Assembly (NCBI GenBank): GCA_037969565.1 | Contig: JBBKXQ010000015.1 | Location: 46,404-110,403, forward strand | Direction: 5' to 3' | DNA length: 64,000 nt | DNA from: SZUA-35 sp037969565 | GTDB taxonomy: Bacteria; Actinomycetota; Acidimicrobiia; Acidimicrobiales; SZUA-35 | Shown here: piece by piece, positions 51,767 to 59,962 of the stretch | How the letters are laid out: each line of letters begins with the position of its first letter | Numbering within the stretch: the stretch's first letter is position 1 | Made by a program: the position numbers and the translations under genes | The notes under the pieces: generated by a model | Told to the model about the DNA's origin: nothing | Database searches by the model: none | The model's input: only the letters and a program-made list of their open reading frames with translations

Positions 51767-51916
51767 ATGAGCGAGCACCAAGATCAACTTGTTCTGGAAA
51801 TCCCCCGCCGACGAATGCGGCGCATTCCCAGCGACCAGCGTGAATTGGGTCTCAAGAAGATCCAGGAGATACGCGGATTGATCGAGAACGTCCACCACCG
51901 CTATCCACCGCTCTGA
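51767..51916 (+). CDS. 49-residue basic protein from a leaderless transcript
   Basis: Starts MSEHQDQLVLEIPRRRMRRI and ends ENVHHRYPPL. The centre is strongly basic and the second half is a likely amphipathic helix (QRELGLKKIQEIRGLIENV). It is too short for most gene finders and overlaps a longer antisense frame, but the promoter geometry (TTGACG, 16 bases, TAGTTC, six bases, ATG) is good and a hairpin isolates it from upstream transcription. Family unknown; nucleic-acid or protein binding would fit the charge. Confidence 0.55.
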   Translation: MSEHQDQLVLEIPRRRMRRIPSDQRELGLKKIQEIRGLIENVHHRYPPL

Positions 51917-52000
51917 GCCCGTTGCCTCGAAACGGTTGCTCGAGTCGGCTGCTCTCGAGTTGAATTTCGAGAACGTCGTCGACCCCGGCCTGCGTCGATC

Positions 52001-52570
52001 TCAGTCCGTTCCGACGTCCTCGGGATCGAAGACCAGGCTGCTCTGACTGGCGTCCTCAGCGAAGGAAACGAGCTCCTTCACCGCGTAGAACAGCATGAGG
52101 ATGACCGAGATGAAGACACCGCCTGTAGTGGCGGCTCCGAGCAAGAGCGCGTAGTACAACCATTGGTACCAAGACAGATTCACATCCGCCTCTCCGATCG
52201 GAAAGCTCAGGAAGAGCAAGAGGAGTACCGAGCCGACGATGACGGCTGTGGTGAGCCACGCAATTTCCCGTATTCGCTGATAGTGGCTCGGCCGAAATTC
52301 CACGTCGTGGGTGATGCTGAACGTGATCAAGGTGAGCATCAAGGCCAGAATCGTTGCGCCCCCCGCCACATACGCCGAGGCGGCAAACCGGATCGTCGGC
52401 AGCACGGCGTCGAGAAGACGCCTGGCCTCGAAAGCGGAGGCCGTTCCGACAATCGCCATTGTTCCGAACCCGATGACGCCCGCAGCCAAGCCGCCGAACG
52501 CCGCCCACCGCAAGTCCTCCCGACGATCGTCCTGGCCGCTTGGCTTTGGTCGGTGCGAGGTGGATGCCAT
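52001..52570 (-). CDS. Four-helix membrane protein of unknown function
   Basis: 189 residues with helices at about 25-45, 65-90, 105-125 and 140-165; the second (YVAGGATILALMLTLITFSI) and its SITHDVEF.. continuation resemble the first part of DUF2254-type proteins but the match is partial. The C-terminus is acidic. Its ATG overlaps the stop of the PPK2 gene by one base, so it closes the five-gene DUF1206-PAP2-DAGK-PPK2 operon. Confidence 0.75.
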   Translation of the reverse strand: MASTSHRPKPSGQDDRREDLRWAAFGGLAAGVIGFGTMAIVGTASAFEARRLLDAVLPTIRFAASAYVAGGATILALMLTLITFSITHDVEFRPSHYQRIREIAWLTTAVIVGSVLLLLFLSFPIGEADVNLSWYQWLYYALLLGAATTGGVFISVILMLFYAVKELVSFAEDASQSSLVFDPEDVGTD

Positions 52571-53409
52571 CAGTTGGGGGCTGCGAGCTCAGCTCGGATC
52601 GTCTCGAGATCGAACTCGGGTTGGGGATAGGCCAATCCCATTGAATCGAGTGTGCCGAGCAGTAGCTGGGCGATGGCCCAGTTTCTGTACCACTTGTGAT
52701 CAGAAGGGATGACGTACCAAGGACACAACTCGGTGGAGGTCGCCGCGATCACCGTCCCGTATGCAGCCTGGAATTCATCCCATTTGCGCCTTGTCTCCAG
52801 ATCGCCGAGCGAGAATTTCCAGCGCTTGTCGTCTCGGCGGAGGCGGCGGAGAAAACGTTCGCGCTGCTCGTCGTAGGAGAGGTGCAACAAGCACTTGATG
52901 ATCGTTGTGCCACCCTCAACGAGCTCTTTTTCGAACTCGTTGACTTCCTCGATCCTCTTGTCCACTTCGGACTCGTCCGACGTGTTCAACGCCAGCGGAA
53001 CGATGAGGTCTTCATAGTGGGATCGATCGAAAACGCTCAGCTCGCCCGGCTCGGGGAGCTCTTGCCGATGGCGCCAGAGAAAGTGATGCTCTTCTTCCTC
53101 GTCCGTCGGCTCCTTGAATGACGCAATTCGCACACCGGCAGGATTCAGCGCAATCACGACGTGCTTGATTGTTCCGTTCTTCCCGCTGCAATCGAGTCCT
53201 TGCAACACAAGCAGGACCGACTGTTGCTTTGACGCAAACAGGACGTCATGCGCGTCGAAGAGCTTCTGTTGCATCTTGGCAAGCTGGGCGTTGGCTTCGC
53301 TCTTACCACCGATCAATTCGGTGGAAGCTGCGTCGTACCCGGAGAGTGTGGCCATCCCATCGACCGGACGTACCCGGAGAGTGTCGCGTAACTGGGCGAG
53401 TTCGATCAC
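52570..53409 (-). CDS. Polyphosphate kinase 2 family protein
   Basis: 279 residues. Walker A GLDCSGKNGT (71-80), lid RHRQELP region, Walker B FDRSHYED (127-134) and WKFSLGDLETRRKWDEFQAA and PWYVIPSDHKWYRNWAIAQL are diagnostic of single-domain PPK2. It transfers phosphate between polyphosphate and nucleotides (class I acts on NDPs, class III on AMP/ADP; class not assigned). GTG 53409 overlaps the lipid kinase stop by four bases. Confidence 0.93.
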   Translation of the reverse strand: MIELAQLRDTLRVRPVDGMATLSGYDAASTELIGGKSEANAQLAKMQQKLFDAHDVLFASKQQSVLLVLQGLDCSGKNGTIKHVVIALNPAGVRIASFKEPTDEEEEHHFLWRHRQELPEPGELSVFDRSHYEDLIVPLALNTSDESEVDKRIEEVNEFEKELVEGGTTIIKCLLHLSYDEQRERFLRRLRRDDKRWKFSLGDLETRRKWDEFQAAYGTVIAATSTELCPWYVIPSDHKWYRNWAIAQLLLGTLDSMGLAYPQPEFDLETIRAELAAPN

Positions 53410-54275
53410 GAGGAACCTTCTTGATGGATAGAAATGGCGTCGGGGATGATTTCGAAGTCGAGCCGATCCGATGGTTCACGGGCCTCACCATCGAGTTCAT
53501 AGTCCTGAGGTCGGTCGTGGATCACTGTGATGGTCCGGCCTTGCGCTCGCCGGGCGAGATCGAGCCGGGGCGGTTTGCGTCGGAGCAGACTGCCGGCCAG
53601 CGAGATCCACTCTCGCCACGTCGATGCGGAGACAATGGCGACATCCAGAGATCCGTCGTGCGGGCTCGCGGCCGGGAAGACCTCGAGGCCTCCCGTGATG
53701 GTTCCGAAGTTACCGACGAGAACCATCGTGGACTTGCCGTCGAACACCGGGGCGCCATCGACGACCACCTTCGTGGCGACAGCGCTTTCTCGAAGGTGTT
53801 TGAGGCCAGAGAACACATAGGCAATCGATCCGAACCTCGACTTCACCGCATCGTCTGCGTCGCGAATCATGAGCGCATCGAATCCACTGCCTGCCATCAC
53901 GGCAAAAACCTCCCCGTTGACCTTGCCGAGGTCGATCCGTCGCGGTTCTCCAGCACCGAGACCGGCGGCGCTGTCCAGGCCGGACTCGATCCCAAGATTG
54001 CTCGCCAACAGGTTTCCTGTCCCGAGCGGCACAATTCCCAGCGATGTGGACGAGGCAATCAGCGGCTCAAGGCAAGCTCGGACGGTTCCGTCGCCACCAC
54101 ACGCGATCAACAAGTCGGCCTTCTGTTCGACCGCGAGTCGAGCTTGACCCGGACCGGGGTCGTCCTCGGTGGTCGGGATGAGTTCGGTCTCGGATCCCAG
54201 GGCCTCCTTCAACGCCGATTCGTCGGGCGCGCTGCCGCTCGCCGGATTCCATATCGCCACACGGCGGATATTCAT
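53406..54275 (-). CDS. Diacylglycerol/sphingosine kinase-family lipid kinase
   Basis: 289 residues from ATG 54275. NPASG (10-14), GGDGTVRACLEPL (GGDGT at 60-64) and PLGTGN (83-88) form the nucleotide-binding part of the DAGK catalytic domain; VMAGSGFDALMI and GNFGTITGGLEVFP belong to the beta-sandwich lipid domain. It phosphorylates diacylglycerol or a related lipid. Overlaps link it to the PAP2 phosphatase upstream (TGATG) and to PPK2 downstream. Confidence 0.92.
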   Translation of the reverse strand: MNIRRVAIWNPASGSAPDESALKEALGSETELIPTTEDDPGPGQARLAVEQKADLLIACGGDGTVRACLEPLIASSTSLGIVPLGTGNLLASNLGIESGLDSAAGLGAGEPRRIDLGKVNGEVFAVMAGSGFDALMIRDADDAVKSRFGSIAYVFSGLKHLRESAVATKVVVDGAPVFDGKSTMVLVGNFGTITGGLEVFPAASPHDGSLDVAIVSASTWREWISLAGSLLRRKPPRLDLARRAQGRTITVIHDRPQDYELDGEAREPSDRLDFEIIPDAISIHQEGSS

Positions 54276-55045
54276 CACGTGAGGTCCTCCAACTCCGGGT
54301 GCGGGCCCATGATCCGCAGCACGACCAGCAATGAGACGATTCCGAGAATCACACCGACCACGACATCACTGAGGTAGTGCATGCCCTGGTACATGCGGGC
54401 CATACCGACACTCACCGGAATGATGACGCTCAGCACCACCGCCGTCATCCTGGCCCAGACGTTTCGCGTGTGCCAAAAGACGATCAACATGAAGGCGGCG
54501 TACACGGTCGCGGCCGCAGTGTGGCCCGAAGGGAAGCCCGTGGACACCGGTGACTCGAGCAAACGGGCGACGTCAGGGCGAGGCCGCTGAACAATGAAGG
54601 TGATGATCACGAAGCCGGTGGCCTCGAAGATCAGCGTCATGCCGACAAAGGCGGCTTCGTACCACCGTTTCCAACGGTGAAGCATCCACGCCGCAACCAG
54701 AAGCGACGCAATGATTTTCACCGGAGTGTTTGCGAGAAAGGCTCCCCACTGAGCCAACGAGTTCCGAGAGTCGGTGCGGTTCGAGGCCAGTTGCTCAGCG
54801 AGTTCGACGTCGAGGTCGGTTATTGCGTTGGGTGCCAGCCAATCGCTCAGGAGATACCCGACCAGCGCACCCACGAGGCAGACGGCAGCCAGAGCGAGCG
54901 CCAAACGGATCCAATGCGATCGGGCGAACGGCCAAGTCGATCTGAGCCAACCGGGCAGTCGTTTGGAATCCTGGGCCTTTGAAGGCTGGTCCGTGGCGGA
55001 TTCGTTTTCCGGAGTTGCGAGACCAACTCCGTTGATCTCAGTCAT
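54275..55045 (-). CDS. PAP2-family membrane lipid phosphatase
   Basis: 256 residues, about six membrane helices. Catalytic motifs: RPRPDVARL (C1 remnant), SGFPSGHTAAATV-type C2 (TGFPSGHTAA) and MYQGMHYLSDVVVGVILG (C3). It dephosphorylates phosphatidic acid, undecaprenyl pyrophosphate or similar. Adjacent opposing lipid kinase and phosphatase genes suggest lipid-phosphate turnover. ATG 55045 overlaps the DUF1206 stop by eight bases. Confidence 0.92.
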   Translation of the reverse strand: MTEINGVGLATPENESATDQPSKAQDSKRLPGWLRSTWPFARSHWIRLALALAAVCLVGALVGYLLSDWLAPNAITDLDVELAEQLASNRTDSRNSLAQWGAFLANTPVKIIASLLVAAWMLHRWKRWYEAAFVGMTLIFEATGFVIITFIVQRPRPDVARLLESPVSTGFPSGHTAAATVYAAFMLIVFWHTRNVWARMTAVVLSVIIPVSVGMARMYQGMHYLSDVVVGVILGIVSLLVVLRIMGPHPELEDLT

Positions 55046-55889
55046 TTGTGGGTCCTGCGAGAATCCGATGCCGAGCCGAAAGGGCGGCGAACAGGCCATA
55101 GCAAATGAACCCAAGGCCCACCAGACCGGCGAGCAACGCTCCGCCGGGTTTGTCGGTCAGCTGGCGGACTGAGTCGTCGAGTCCGGCAGCCTCCTCGGCG
55201 TTGAATTGCCAAGCCGCACGAGCGAGGAAGATTCCGATCAGGCCCATGGACATTCCACGGGCGATCCAGCCGATTCGGCCGAGCTCGTCAATGGCCGTGC
55301 CCTCGATTCCGGCGGGGTCGACCATCTGATCACGGAAGGATCTCGTCCATCCCTTGTGAGCGAACGCAATACCGATTCCGACGATCACCAAGCCCAGAAT
55401 GATGACGATGACACGACCTGCAGACATTGCGAGCATGTCCTTGACGAATCCTTCCACGCGGCGATCCTCATTACTGTCCGAGTTCGATCCTCCGGGCGAG
55501 CGGAGTATCCCGACAACGCTGATGAGCAACGTGGAGTAGACGACAACGCTGACCGCGTATCCGATGCGCTCGAGAAGCGCCATACCCGTCCAGTCTCCGG
55601 GCAATACCACCGTGAGCATTCTCCAGATGATGTAGAGGGCCAGACCACCGGCCATCATTGTGAGAAGAATGAAGCCAACCGGCGAATCGGCAACGGCCTC
55701 GACCGCGCCCGATTGGTTGGCCTCTTTGGAGCTGCCCCCTCCGAGTGCGATCTGCACGAAAAGGACGCCGACGAGTCCGTAAACGATTCCTTTGGCGATC
55801 CACCCGGCCCTGCCGACCCACTCGACCTTGTCGGCCGCCTCTTCTGCGGCATCCCCTGCTTGATCCGTGATTGCGTCGGCCCTCGTCAT
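55038..55889 (-). CDS. DUF1206 membrane protein
   Basis: 283 residues with three repeats of a two-helix unit, each opening with a G(R/W)xG(W/Y)xAxGxVYGLVG-like motif: VGRAGWIAKGIVYGLVGVLF, LERIGYAVSVVVYSTLLISV and LGRIGWIARGMSMGLIGIFL. DUF1206 proteins are stress-associated in actinobacteria; function unknown. First gene of the five-gene operon, with a GTTT-N16-GGGTAG promoter ending ten bases before ATG 55889, which rules out the longer TTG-started frame. Confidence 0.9.
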   Translation of the reverse strand: MTRADAITDQAGDAAEEAADKVEWVGRAGWIAKGIVYGLVGVLFVQIALGGGSSKEANQSGAVEAVADSPVGFILLTMMAGGLALYIIWRMLTVVLPGDWTGMALLERIGYAVSVVVYSTLLISVVGILRSPGGSNSDSNEDRRVEGFVKDMLAMSAGRVIVIILGLVIVGIGIAFAHKGWTRSFRDQMVDPAGIEGTAIDELGRIGWIARGMSMGLIGIFLARAAWQFNAEEAAGLDDSVRQLTDKPGGALLAGLVGLGFICYGLFAALSARHRILAGPTND

Positions 55890-55899
55890 GCCGGATGCA

Positions 55900-55925
55900 C
55901 TACCCGACAACCGTGCAATCGAAAC
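55900..55925 (-). promoter_or_regulatory. Sigma-B/SigF-type promoter (DUF1206-PPK2 operon, near-leaderless)
   Basis: Minus strand: GTTT (55922-55925), 16 bases, GGGTAG (55900-55905), ten bases before ATG 55889. Exact core match. Confidence 0.75.
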
Positions 55926-55953
55926 TTTGCCCCTCAGCGCAGGGGCTTCGGCG

Positions 55954-56262
55954 CTAGGGCTTGCGGCGTTGCATGCTCAGCAGTCGAACGGCATCGGCCT
56001 GAGGGCCACTCAAGTCGGGACCGAACGGCATCACGAGCACCCCCCGGACTCCCAATGGGGCAGAAACCGCGAGCATCATCGCCTCATCATCGGGGTTGCT
56101 CACACCCTCGAATCGGATGAGTTCATCGACGACAAGATCCTCCGGATCCCATTGCTGCTCGCCCGACTCGATCTTGCCGCTCCCGTTGATGCTCATGTTC
56201 TCGACATAACCACCGTCGGCCAGCCGCTCGACGGCCTCGGTCTGAGTCTCCATGAAGTCCAT
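55954..56262 (-). CDS. Small conserved protein of the misnamed 'phosphoribosylpyrophosphate synthetase' family
   Basis: 102 residues. ETQTEAVERLADGGYVENMS and ELIRFEGVSNPDDEAMMLAV followed by GVRGVLVMPFGPD match a short bacterial family usually labelled phosphoribosylpyrophosphate synthetase, although it is far too small and lacks the PRPP motif. True function unknown. ATG 56262 lies ten bases after a GTTT-N15-GGGTAG promoter, so it is a separate stress-type transcription unit. Confidence 0.78.
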   Translation of the reverse strand: MDFMETQTEAVERLADGGYVENMSINGSGKIESGEQQWDPEDLVVDELIRFEGVSNPDDEAMMLAVSAPLGVRGVLVMPFGPDLSGPQADAVRLLSMQRRKP

Positions 56263-56272
56263 GGAAACGGGT

Positions 56273-56297
56273 CTACCCCGATACCGATCGTGGAAAC
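56273..56297 (-). promoter_or_regulatory. Sigma-B/SigF-type promoter (near-leaderless)
   Basis: Minus strand: GTTT (56294-56297), 15 bases, GGGTAG (56273-56278), ten bases before ATG 56262. Confidence 0.75.
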
Positions 56298-56344
56298 CCC
56301 GATCAGCCTCGTGACCAGCCGTCACGCGTCACGCATGGAACTCC

Positions 56345-56394
56345 GGACGGGCCGGCTCGATCAGTAAAGGGAAGTACCGAGAGCCAGCCCGTCC
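56345..56394. terminator. Hairpin downstream of the PhoD-like gene
   Basis: Arms 56345-56358 and 56381-56394 pair over 14 positions with one mismatch around a 22-base loop. It lies about 140 bases beyond the PhoD-like stop; the rest of the gap carries no gene. Confidence 0.45.
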
Positions 56395-56530
56395 GTCGAA
56401 GTTGCCATCTCGCGTCACGAATCTCGATGTGCGCAGTCCTACCCAAGGGCAGGAGGGAGAAACAAAGAAAGCAGGAACAGCGTGGCGGCGAAGAAGCGAT
56501 TCCGACACCAGGACAAGGACGGAGCAAACT

Positions 56531-58285
56531 TCAATCGAGGGCGATGCGGGCAACTTCGGCGAGGTCGCCTCGCCCCTCTTCACCCGGAGTTGCGTGCTCG
56601 ATGACGAGTTCCACTCGGTTACCGCCGTAGATCAACTCGGCCATGTTGTTGGCAAAAAACGGGCCTACCACCATCTCGGCCCCGGGCCTGGTTTCGGGCG
56701 CCCGGCACGAGCGGCGAAGTGCAGCCCCGATCCGACGACCGAACGCTGAAATCGAGAAGCGAATCACACCTCGCTCCGGGGGGACGAGTGCGTTTCGAAT
56801 CGGCGAACTGACGACCTGCCACACCTTTCCCGAATCGAGATCGATTCGGCTGGCATAACTGAAGTGGATGTCGCCGGATGCCACGACGATCGAAAGAGGC
56901 GAAGAGTCAGCAGCCAAGAGCTCCTCCATCAGGTCGACGAACAGCCCGTACGAGATCCCGAATGCGGACCAGTCCTCGAGGTCCAACGCCCGCCGGATCC
57001 GCTCGCCCAATCTGGCGAATCGAGATCCCCAAGCCCCATCACAAACTCGTTCACTCCAAACCTGCAGATCGTGGAGCCCGTCAGCCACGAAGACCGGTAG
57101 GGACGTGGCCAATACCAGATGGCCTTCGGCACTCCTGGCTTGATCGCAGATCCATTCCCATTCGTCGACATCGAGCATCCGCCGCTTCCCGCGCTCCAAC
57201 ACCCGGCCATTACGGCAGTCGATTGATACGACCGTGACACCATCGACATGACGAGTGAAGCTGAAGCGGTACCCGCCGGGAACCGGGGTGAATTCTTCGG
57301 ACCGCTCAGCCCAACTGCGAAGGATCTCCGTTCCATCATCGACTTGCTCGAGACGTTCGAGCAGACCTTCGCTTCTCAGCCGGTCGGGCGAAAGATTCCC
57401 GATGTGTTGGTAGACCCAGTAGGACATGATCCCGCCAACGGCGTGCTCGGCCCACCACGACTCCTGGCGGGTATCGCTGACCCATGATTCGGAGATGTTC
57501 CAATCATCGATCATGTCGTGATCGTCGAAGATCATTGCGCTCGGGGTCACCGACAAGAGCCATCGTTCGATGGGCGGCGACCACGCCTCGTGGTAGAGCC
57601 AGCAGTATTCCTCGTAACCACCGACAATTTCCGGCTCGAGATCGTCGCCGTTCGCCTCACGACGTTTCTCGATCCGTCGCTTCGCTTCCGGCGAGGAATC
57701 GTCGGCATAAATCTGGTCACCAACCAGCAGCAGAAGATCTGGCCATGACGCTGGCTCTTGTTCGAGCATCCGATGACCGTGGGCCCAGAGCGAGTCGACG
57801 CCACGTCCCTCATCATCGAAGGCCAACTCCAAGGTGTAGGGAGGTTCGTGCGGGGCGGCGGCCCGACACGAGCCGAGAAGAACCGATGACGTGTGGGTCG
57901 GCGTGGTCTGGGCTTCGGCGGCGTCGCCGGCCGGGCTTTTCCTCGCTGGAGACCTGCGAGTCCTGATCACACTCGGCGGCATCTCCGAACCCGCCGCCGG
58001 CCATACTCGCTCCCCATTCACCCGCACGTCGTATTCGATGACGACACCTGGCTCCAAGTCCTCCACGATGACCAACGCGTAGTGCCTCGCAGCGATGGTG
58101 AACGTCGACGCTTGCGAGTCGAGAACCTCCACGACTCCAGGAGCGGAGATTTCGACCCAGATCGTGGCCGAGGTTTCATCCACGTGGCGCAACAGCGGCC
58201 CGAGCACGAGCGTTTTCGAAACCGCAGATTCTGTTGAAGCAACGTCGATGTTCGTCACCGCAGTATTGGTTGCTTCGTCGTTCAC
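56531..58285 (-). CDS. PhoD-like metallophosphatase without a signal peptide
   Basis: 584 residues. N-terminal fibronectin-like domain (about 25-110, LGPLLRHVDETSATIWVEIS), then the PhoD-type phosphatase core: LLGSCRAAAPHEP, LLLLVGDQIYADD, AMIFDDHDMIDDWN and IVVASGDIHFSYAS supply the metal ligands. Typical PhoD proteins are Tat-exported phosphodiesterases/phosphomonoesterases; here there is no twin-arginine or Sec signal, so it is probably cytosolic. The start codon is GTG 58285. It may act on phospholipid head groups, nucleotides or polyphosphate-linked compounds; the nearby polyphosphate/lipid genes make this of interest but do not prove it. Confidence 0.87.
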   Translation of the reverse strand: MNDEATNTAVTNIDVASTESAVSKTLVLGPLLRHVDETSATIWVEISAPGVVEVLDSQASTFTIAARHYALVIVEDLEPGVVIEYDVRVNGERVWPAAGSEMPPSVIRTRRSPARKSPAGDAAEAQTTPTHTSSVLLGSCRAAAPHEPPYTLELAFDDEGRGVDSLWAHGHRMLEQEPASWPDLLLLVGDQIYADDSSPEAKRRIEKRREANGDDLEPEIVGGYEEYCWLYHEAWSPPIERWLLSVTPSAMIFDDHDMIDDWNISESWVSDTRQESWWAEHAVGGIMSYWVYQHIGNLSPDRLRSEGLLERLEQVDDGTEILRSWAERSEEFTPVPGGYRFSFTRHVDGVTVVSIDCRNGRVLERGKRRMLDVDEWEWICDQARSAEGHLVLATSLPVFVADGLHDLQVWSERVCDGAWGSRFARLGERIRRALDLEDWSAFGISYGLFVDLMEELLAADSSPLSIVVASGDIHFSYASRIDLDSGKVWQVVSSPIRNALVPPERGVIRFSISAFGRRIGAALRRSCRAPETRPGAEMVVGPFFANNMAELIYGGNRVELVIEHATPGEEGRGDLAEVARIALD

Positions 58286-58402
58286 GATGGACCTCTTGGC
58301 ATGGATGGAACAGCGACATCATGACGCGGTTGGGGTCTCGGCGCAGTTGCCGTATCGGCGCAATTGGGTTCCAACGCGAAGTACATCGCCTTCAACGCGA
58401 AA

Positions 58403-58448
58403 GAACCCCGCCCCGGCAAACCGACTTCGGATGCCAAGGGCGGGGTTC
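58403..58448 (-). terminator. Terminator of the 23-residue peptide gene
   Basis: Perfect 11-bp stem (58403-58413 with 58438-58448) with an inner GGCA/TGCC pairing, followed on the minus strand by TTTCGCGTTG. It lies nine bases after the peptide's stop codon. Confidence 0.65.
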
Positions 58449-58456
58449 GGACCTGA

Positions 58457-58528
58457 TCACACTCGCTTGGCGAGGAAAATGATGAGCAGAATGACGAGGA
58501 CAGTTCCGAGAATTCCTCCGAAGACCAT
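58457..58528 (-). CDS. 23-residue membrane peptide
   Basis: ATG 58528 to TGA 58457; the peptide starts MVFGGILGTVLVILLIIF and ends LAKRV, i.e. a single membrane helix with a basic C-terminal cap. Although tiny, it has its own exact sigma-B-type promoter (31 bases upstream), an AAAGGGAA ribosome-binding site and a terminator directly after it, which together make a complete monocistronic gene. Similar very short hydrophobic stress peptides are known in other bacteria. Function unknown. Confidence 0.7.
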   Translation of the reverse strand: MVFGGILGTVLVILLIIFLAKRV

Positions 58529-58559
58529 GTTGTTCCCTTTCGTTGAGTTGGGACCCGAA

Positions 58560-58585
58560 CTACCCGTCGCTCACACGTTCCAAAC
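58560..58585 (-). promoter_or_regulatory. Sigma-B/SigF-type promoter (23-residue peptide)
   Basis: Minus strand: GTTT (58582-58585), 16 bases, GGGTAG (58560-58565). Exact core match; leader about 25 bases. Confidence 0.75.
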
Positions 58586-58611
58586 CTCACGGCGATGCTG
58601 CGGGATCACCA

Positions 58612-59952
58612 TCAGTCGAGTTGGTCGGCCGCCGATCGGAGTGCCACTTCGAGCACTTGGGACTTCGTCGGAAAGGCGAAGACCATCCGGCTTGCGCGAT
58701 CGATGTCGACTCCCCCGTGAATCAACGCAGTTGCCGTTGCGACGATGTCATCGACGTTGGGGCCGACTCCGGAAAACCCGAGAATCAATCGGCTCGAGCG
58801 GTCGACGACGACAACAACGAGACCGTCGACCAACGAATCCGTCGTGTGCCGAGCGATATCCGAAAAATGTCCGACTCCGCGTACGACGTCCAGCCCGGCA
58901 TCGCGGGCATCCTCGGTGGATCGTCCAACATGGGCGGCCGGAGGCGTCGTGAAGACACAGCGAGGCATCGCAACATCGGCCTCGTGGGTTTCGGTGCCTG
59001 CGATCGCTTCGGTCGCCACCCTCGCCTCATGATTCGCACCGTGGGTCCAAGGTGCTCGCCCGTTCACATCGCCGATTGCCCAGAGCCAGTCGGTGCCACC
59101 AACTCGACCTCGACTGTCGACTTCCATCTCACGAGGATCGATTCCGACCGAGCCCAGGCCGACATCATCAACCCGACTCTGTTGGCCCACCGAGACGATC
59201 AATTTCTCCCCGGTCGCCACTGACCCGTCATCACAGGTGACTGAAACGCCTCGATCGTGCCCGGAGACCCCCGAGGCTGATCGCCCCAATCTCATTTCGA
59301 TTCCTGCATCGGTCATGAACTGGGTGAACTGCGCCGCCACTTCGGTGTCGTGGTCCCCGAGCAATCGCGGAGACTGCTCGATTACGGTCACGGCACTCCC
59401 GAAGCCCCGGTAGATCGTCGCGAGCTCACACCCGACGGCTCCTCCGCCCAAGATGAGAACCGAAGCCGGCCGCTCCACTGCGGTCAGCGCGTCGGCTGAC
59501 GTCCAGTAGTCCAGTTCTTCCAGACCTTCGATCTCCGGAATCACGGGCGCACTGCCCGTTGCGAGGACGACGTGGCTCGCTTCCCACGCTCGGTCGGCCG
59601 TTCGCACGATCTGCTCACCGTCGATCCAGGCGGCAACACGATGAACTTCCACGCCGGCCTGGGTCAGTCCCCGGAGGTGCTCGGTGTCGTCCAGCCCGCT
59701 CACCGCAACCGCCCGGTGCTCGAGTGCTTGGGGCCAAGCAACGCCTGCTTCAGCATCGGCGAGCATGGCCTTGCTCGGGATGCATGCAACGAACGGACAC
59801 TCGCCTCCTACGCGATCGACCTCGAAACCAACGACGGTACGGCCCCGCTTCGCGAGCGAAAGCGCCAGCGCCTCGCCAGCCGAGCCGAGCCCGATCACGG
59901 CAACGTCGATCGGCGTTGGTGGACTTGGTGGCTCGGGAGGCGTGTCGGTCAT
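58612..59952 (-). CDS. Dihydrolipoamide dehydrogenase/mercuric reductase-family flavoprotein lacking the C-terminal His-Glu pair
   Basis: 446 residues. FAD motif VAVIGLGSAGEALALSLAKR (about 16-36), redox disulphide GGECPFVACIPSK (Cys52 and Cys57), NAD(P) motif VLILGGGAVGCELATIYRGF, and LWAIGDVNGRAPWTHGANHE. In lipoamide and mercuric-type reductases the other subunit's HPTxxE completes the active site; here it reads FAFPTKSQ, so His and Glu are replaced. The disulphide-flavin unit is intact, so it may reduce another acceptor (quinone, metal, or a disulphide partner). It has an exact sigma-B-type promoter ten bases before the ATG. Confidence 0.88.
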   Translation of the reverse strand: MTDTPPEPPSPPTPIDVAVIGLGSAGEALALSLAKRGRTVVGFEVDRVGGECPFVACIPSKAMLADAEAGVAWPQALEHRAVAVSGLDDTEHLRGLTQAGVEVHRVAAWIDGEQIVRTADRAWEASHVVLATGSAPVIPEIEGLEELDYWTSADALTAVERPASVLILGGGAVGCELATIYRGFGSAVTVIEQSPRLLGDHDTEVAAQFTQFMTDAGIEMRLGRSASGVSGHDRGVSVTCDDGSVATGEKLIVSVGQQSRVDDVGLGSVGIDPREMEVDSRGRVGGTDWLWAIGDVNGRAPWTHGANHEARVATEAIAGTETHEADVAMPRCVFTTPPAAHVGRSTEDARDAGLDVVRGVGHFSDIARHTTDSLVDGLVVVVVDRSSRLILGFSGVGPNVDDIVATATALIHGGVDIDRASRMVFAFPTKSQVLEVALRSAADQLD

Positions 59953-59962
59953 GGACTCGGAG

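Noticed and set aside
51656..51898. 80-residue minus-strand frame
   Set aside because: It spans a 20-bp hairpin and the antisense of the leaderless 49-residue gene; no start signal.
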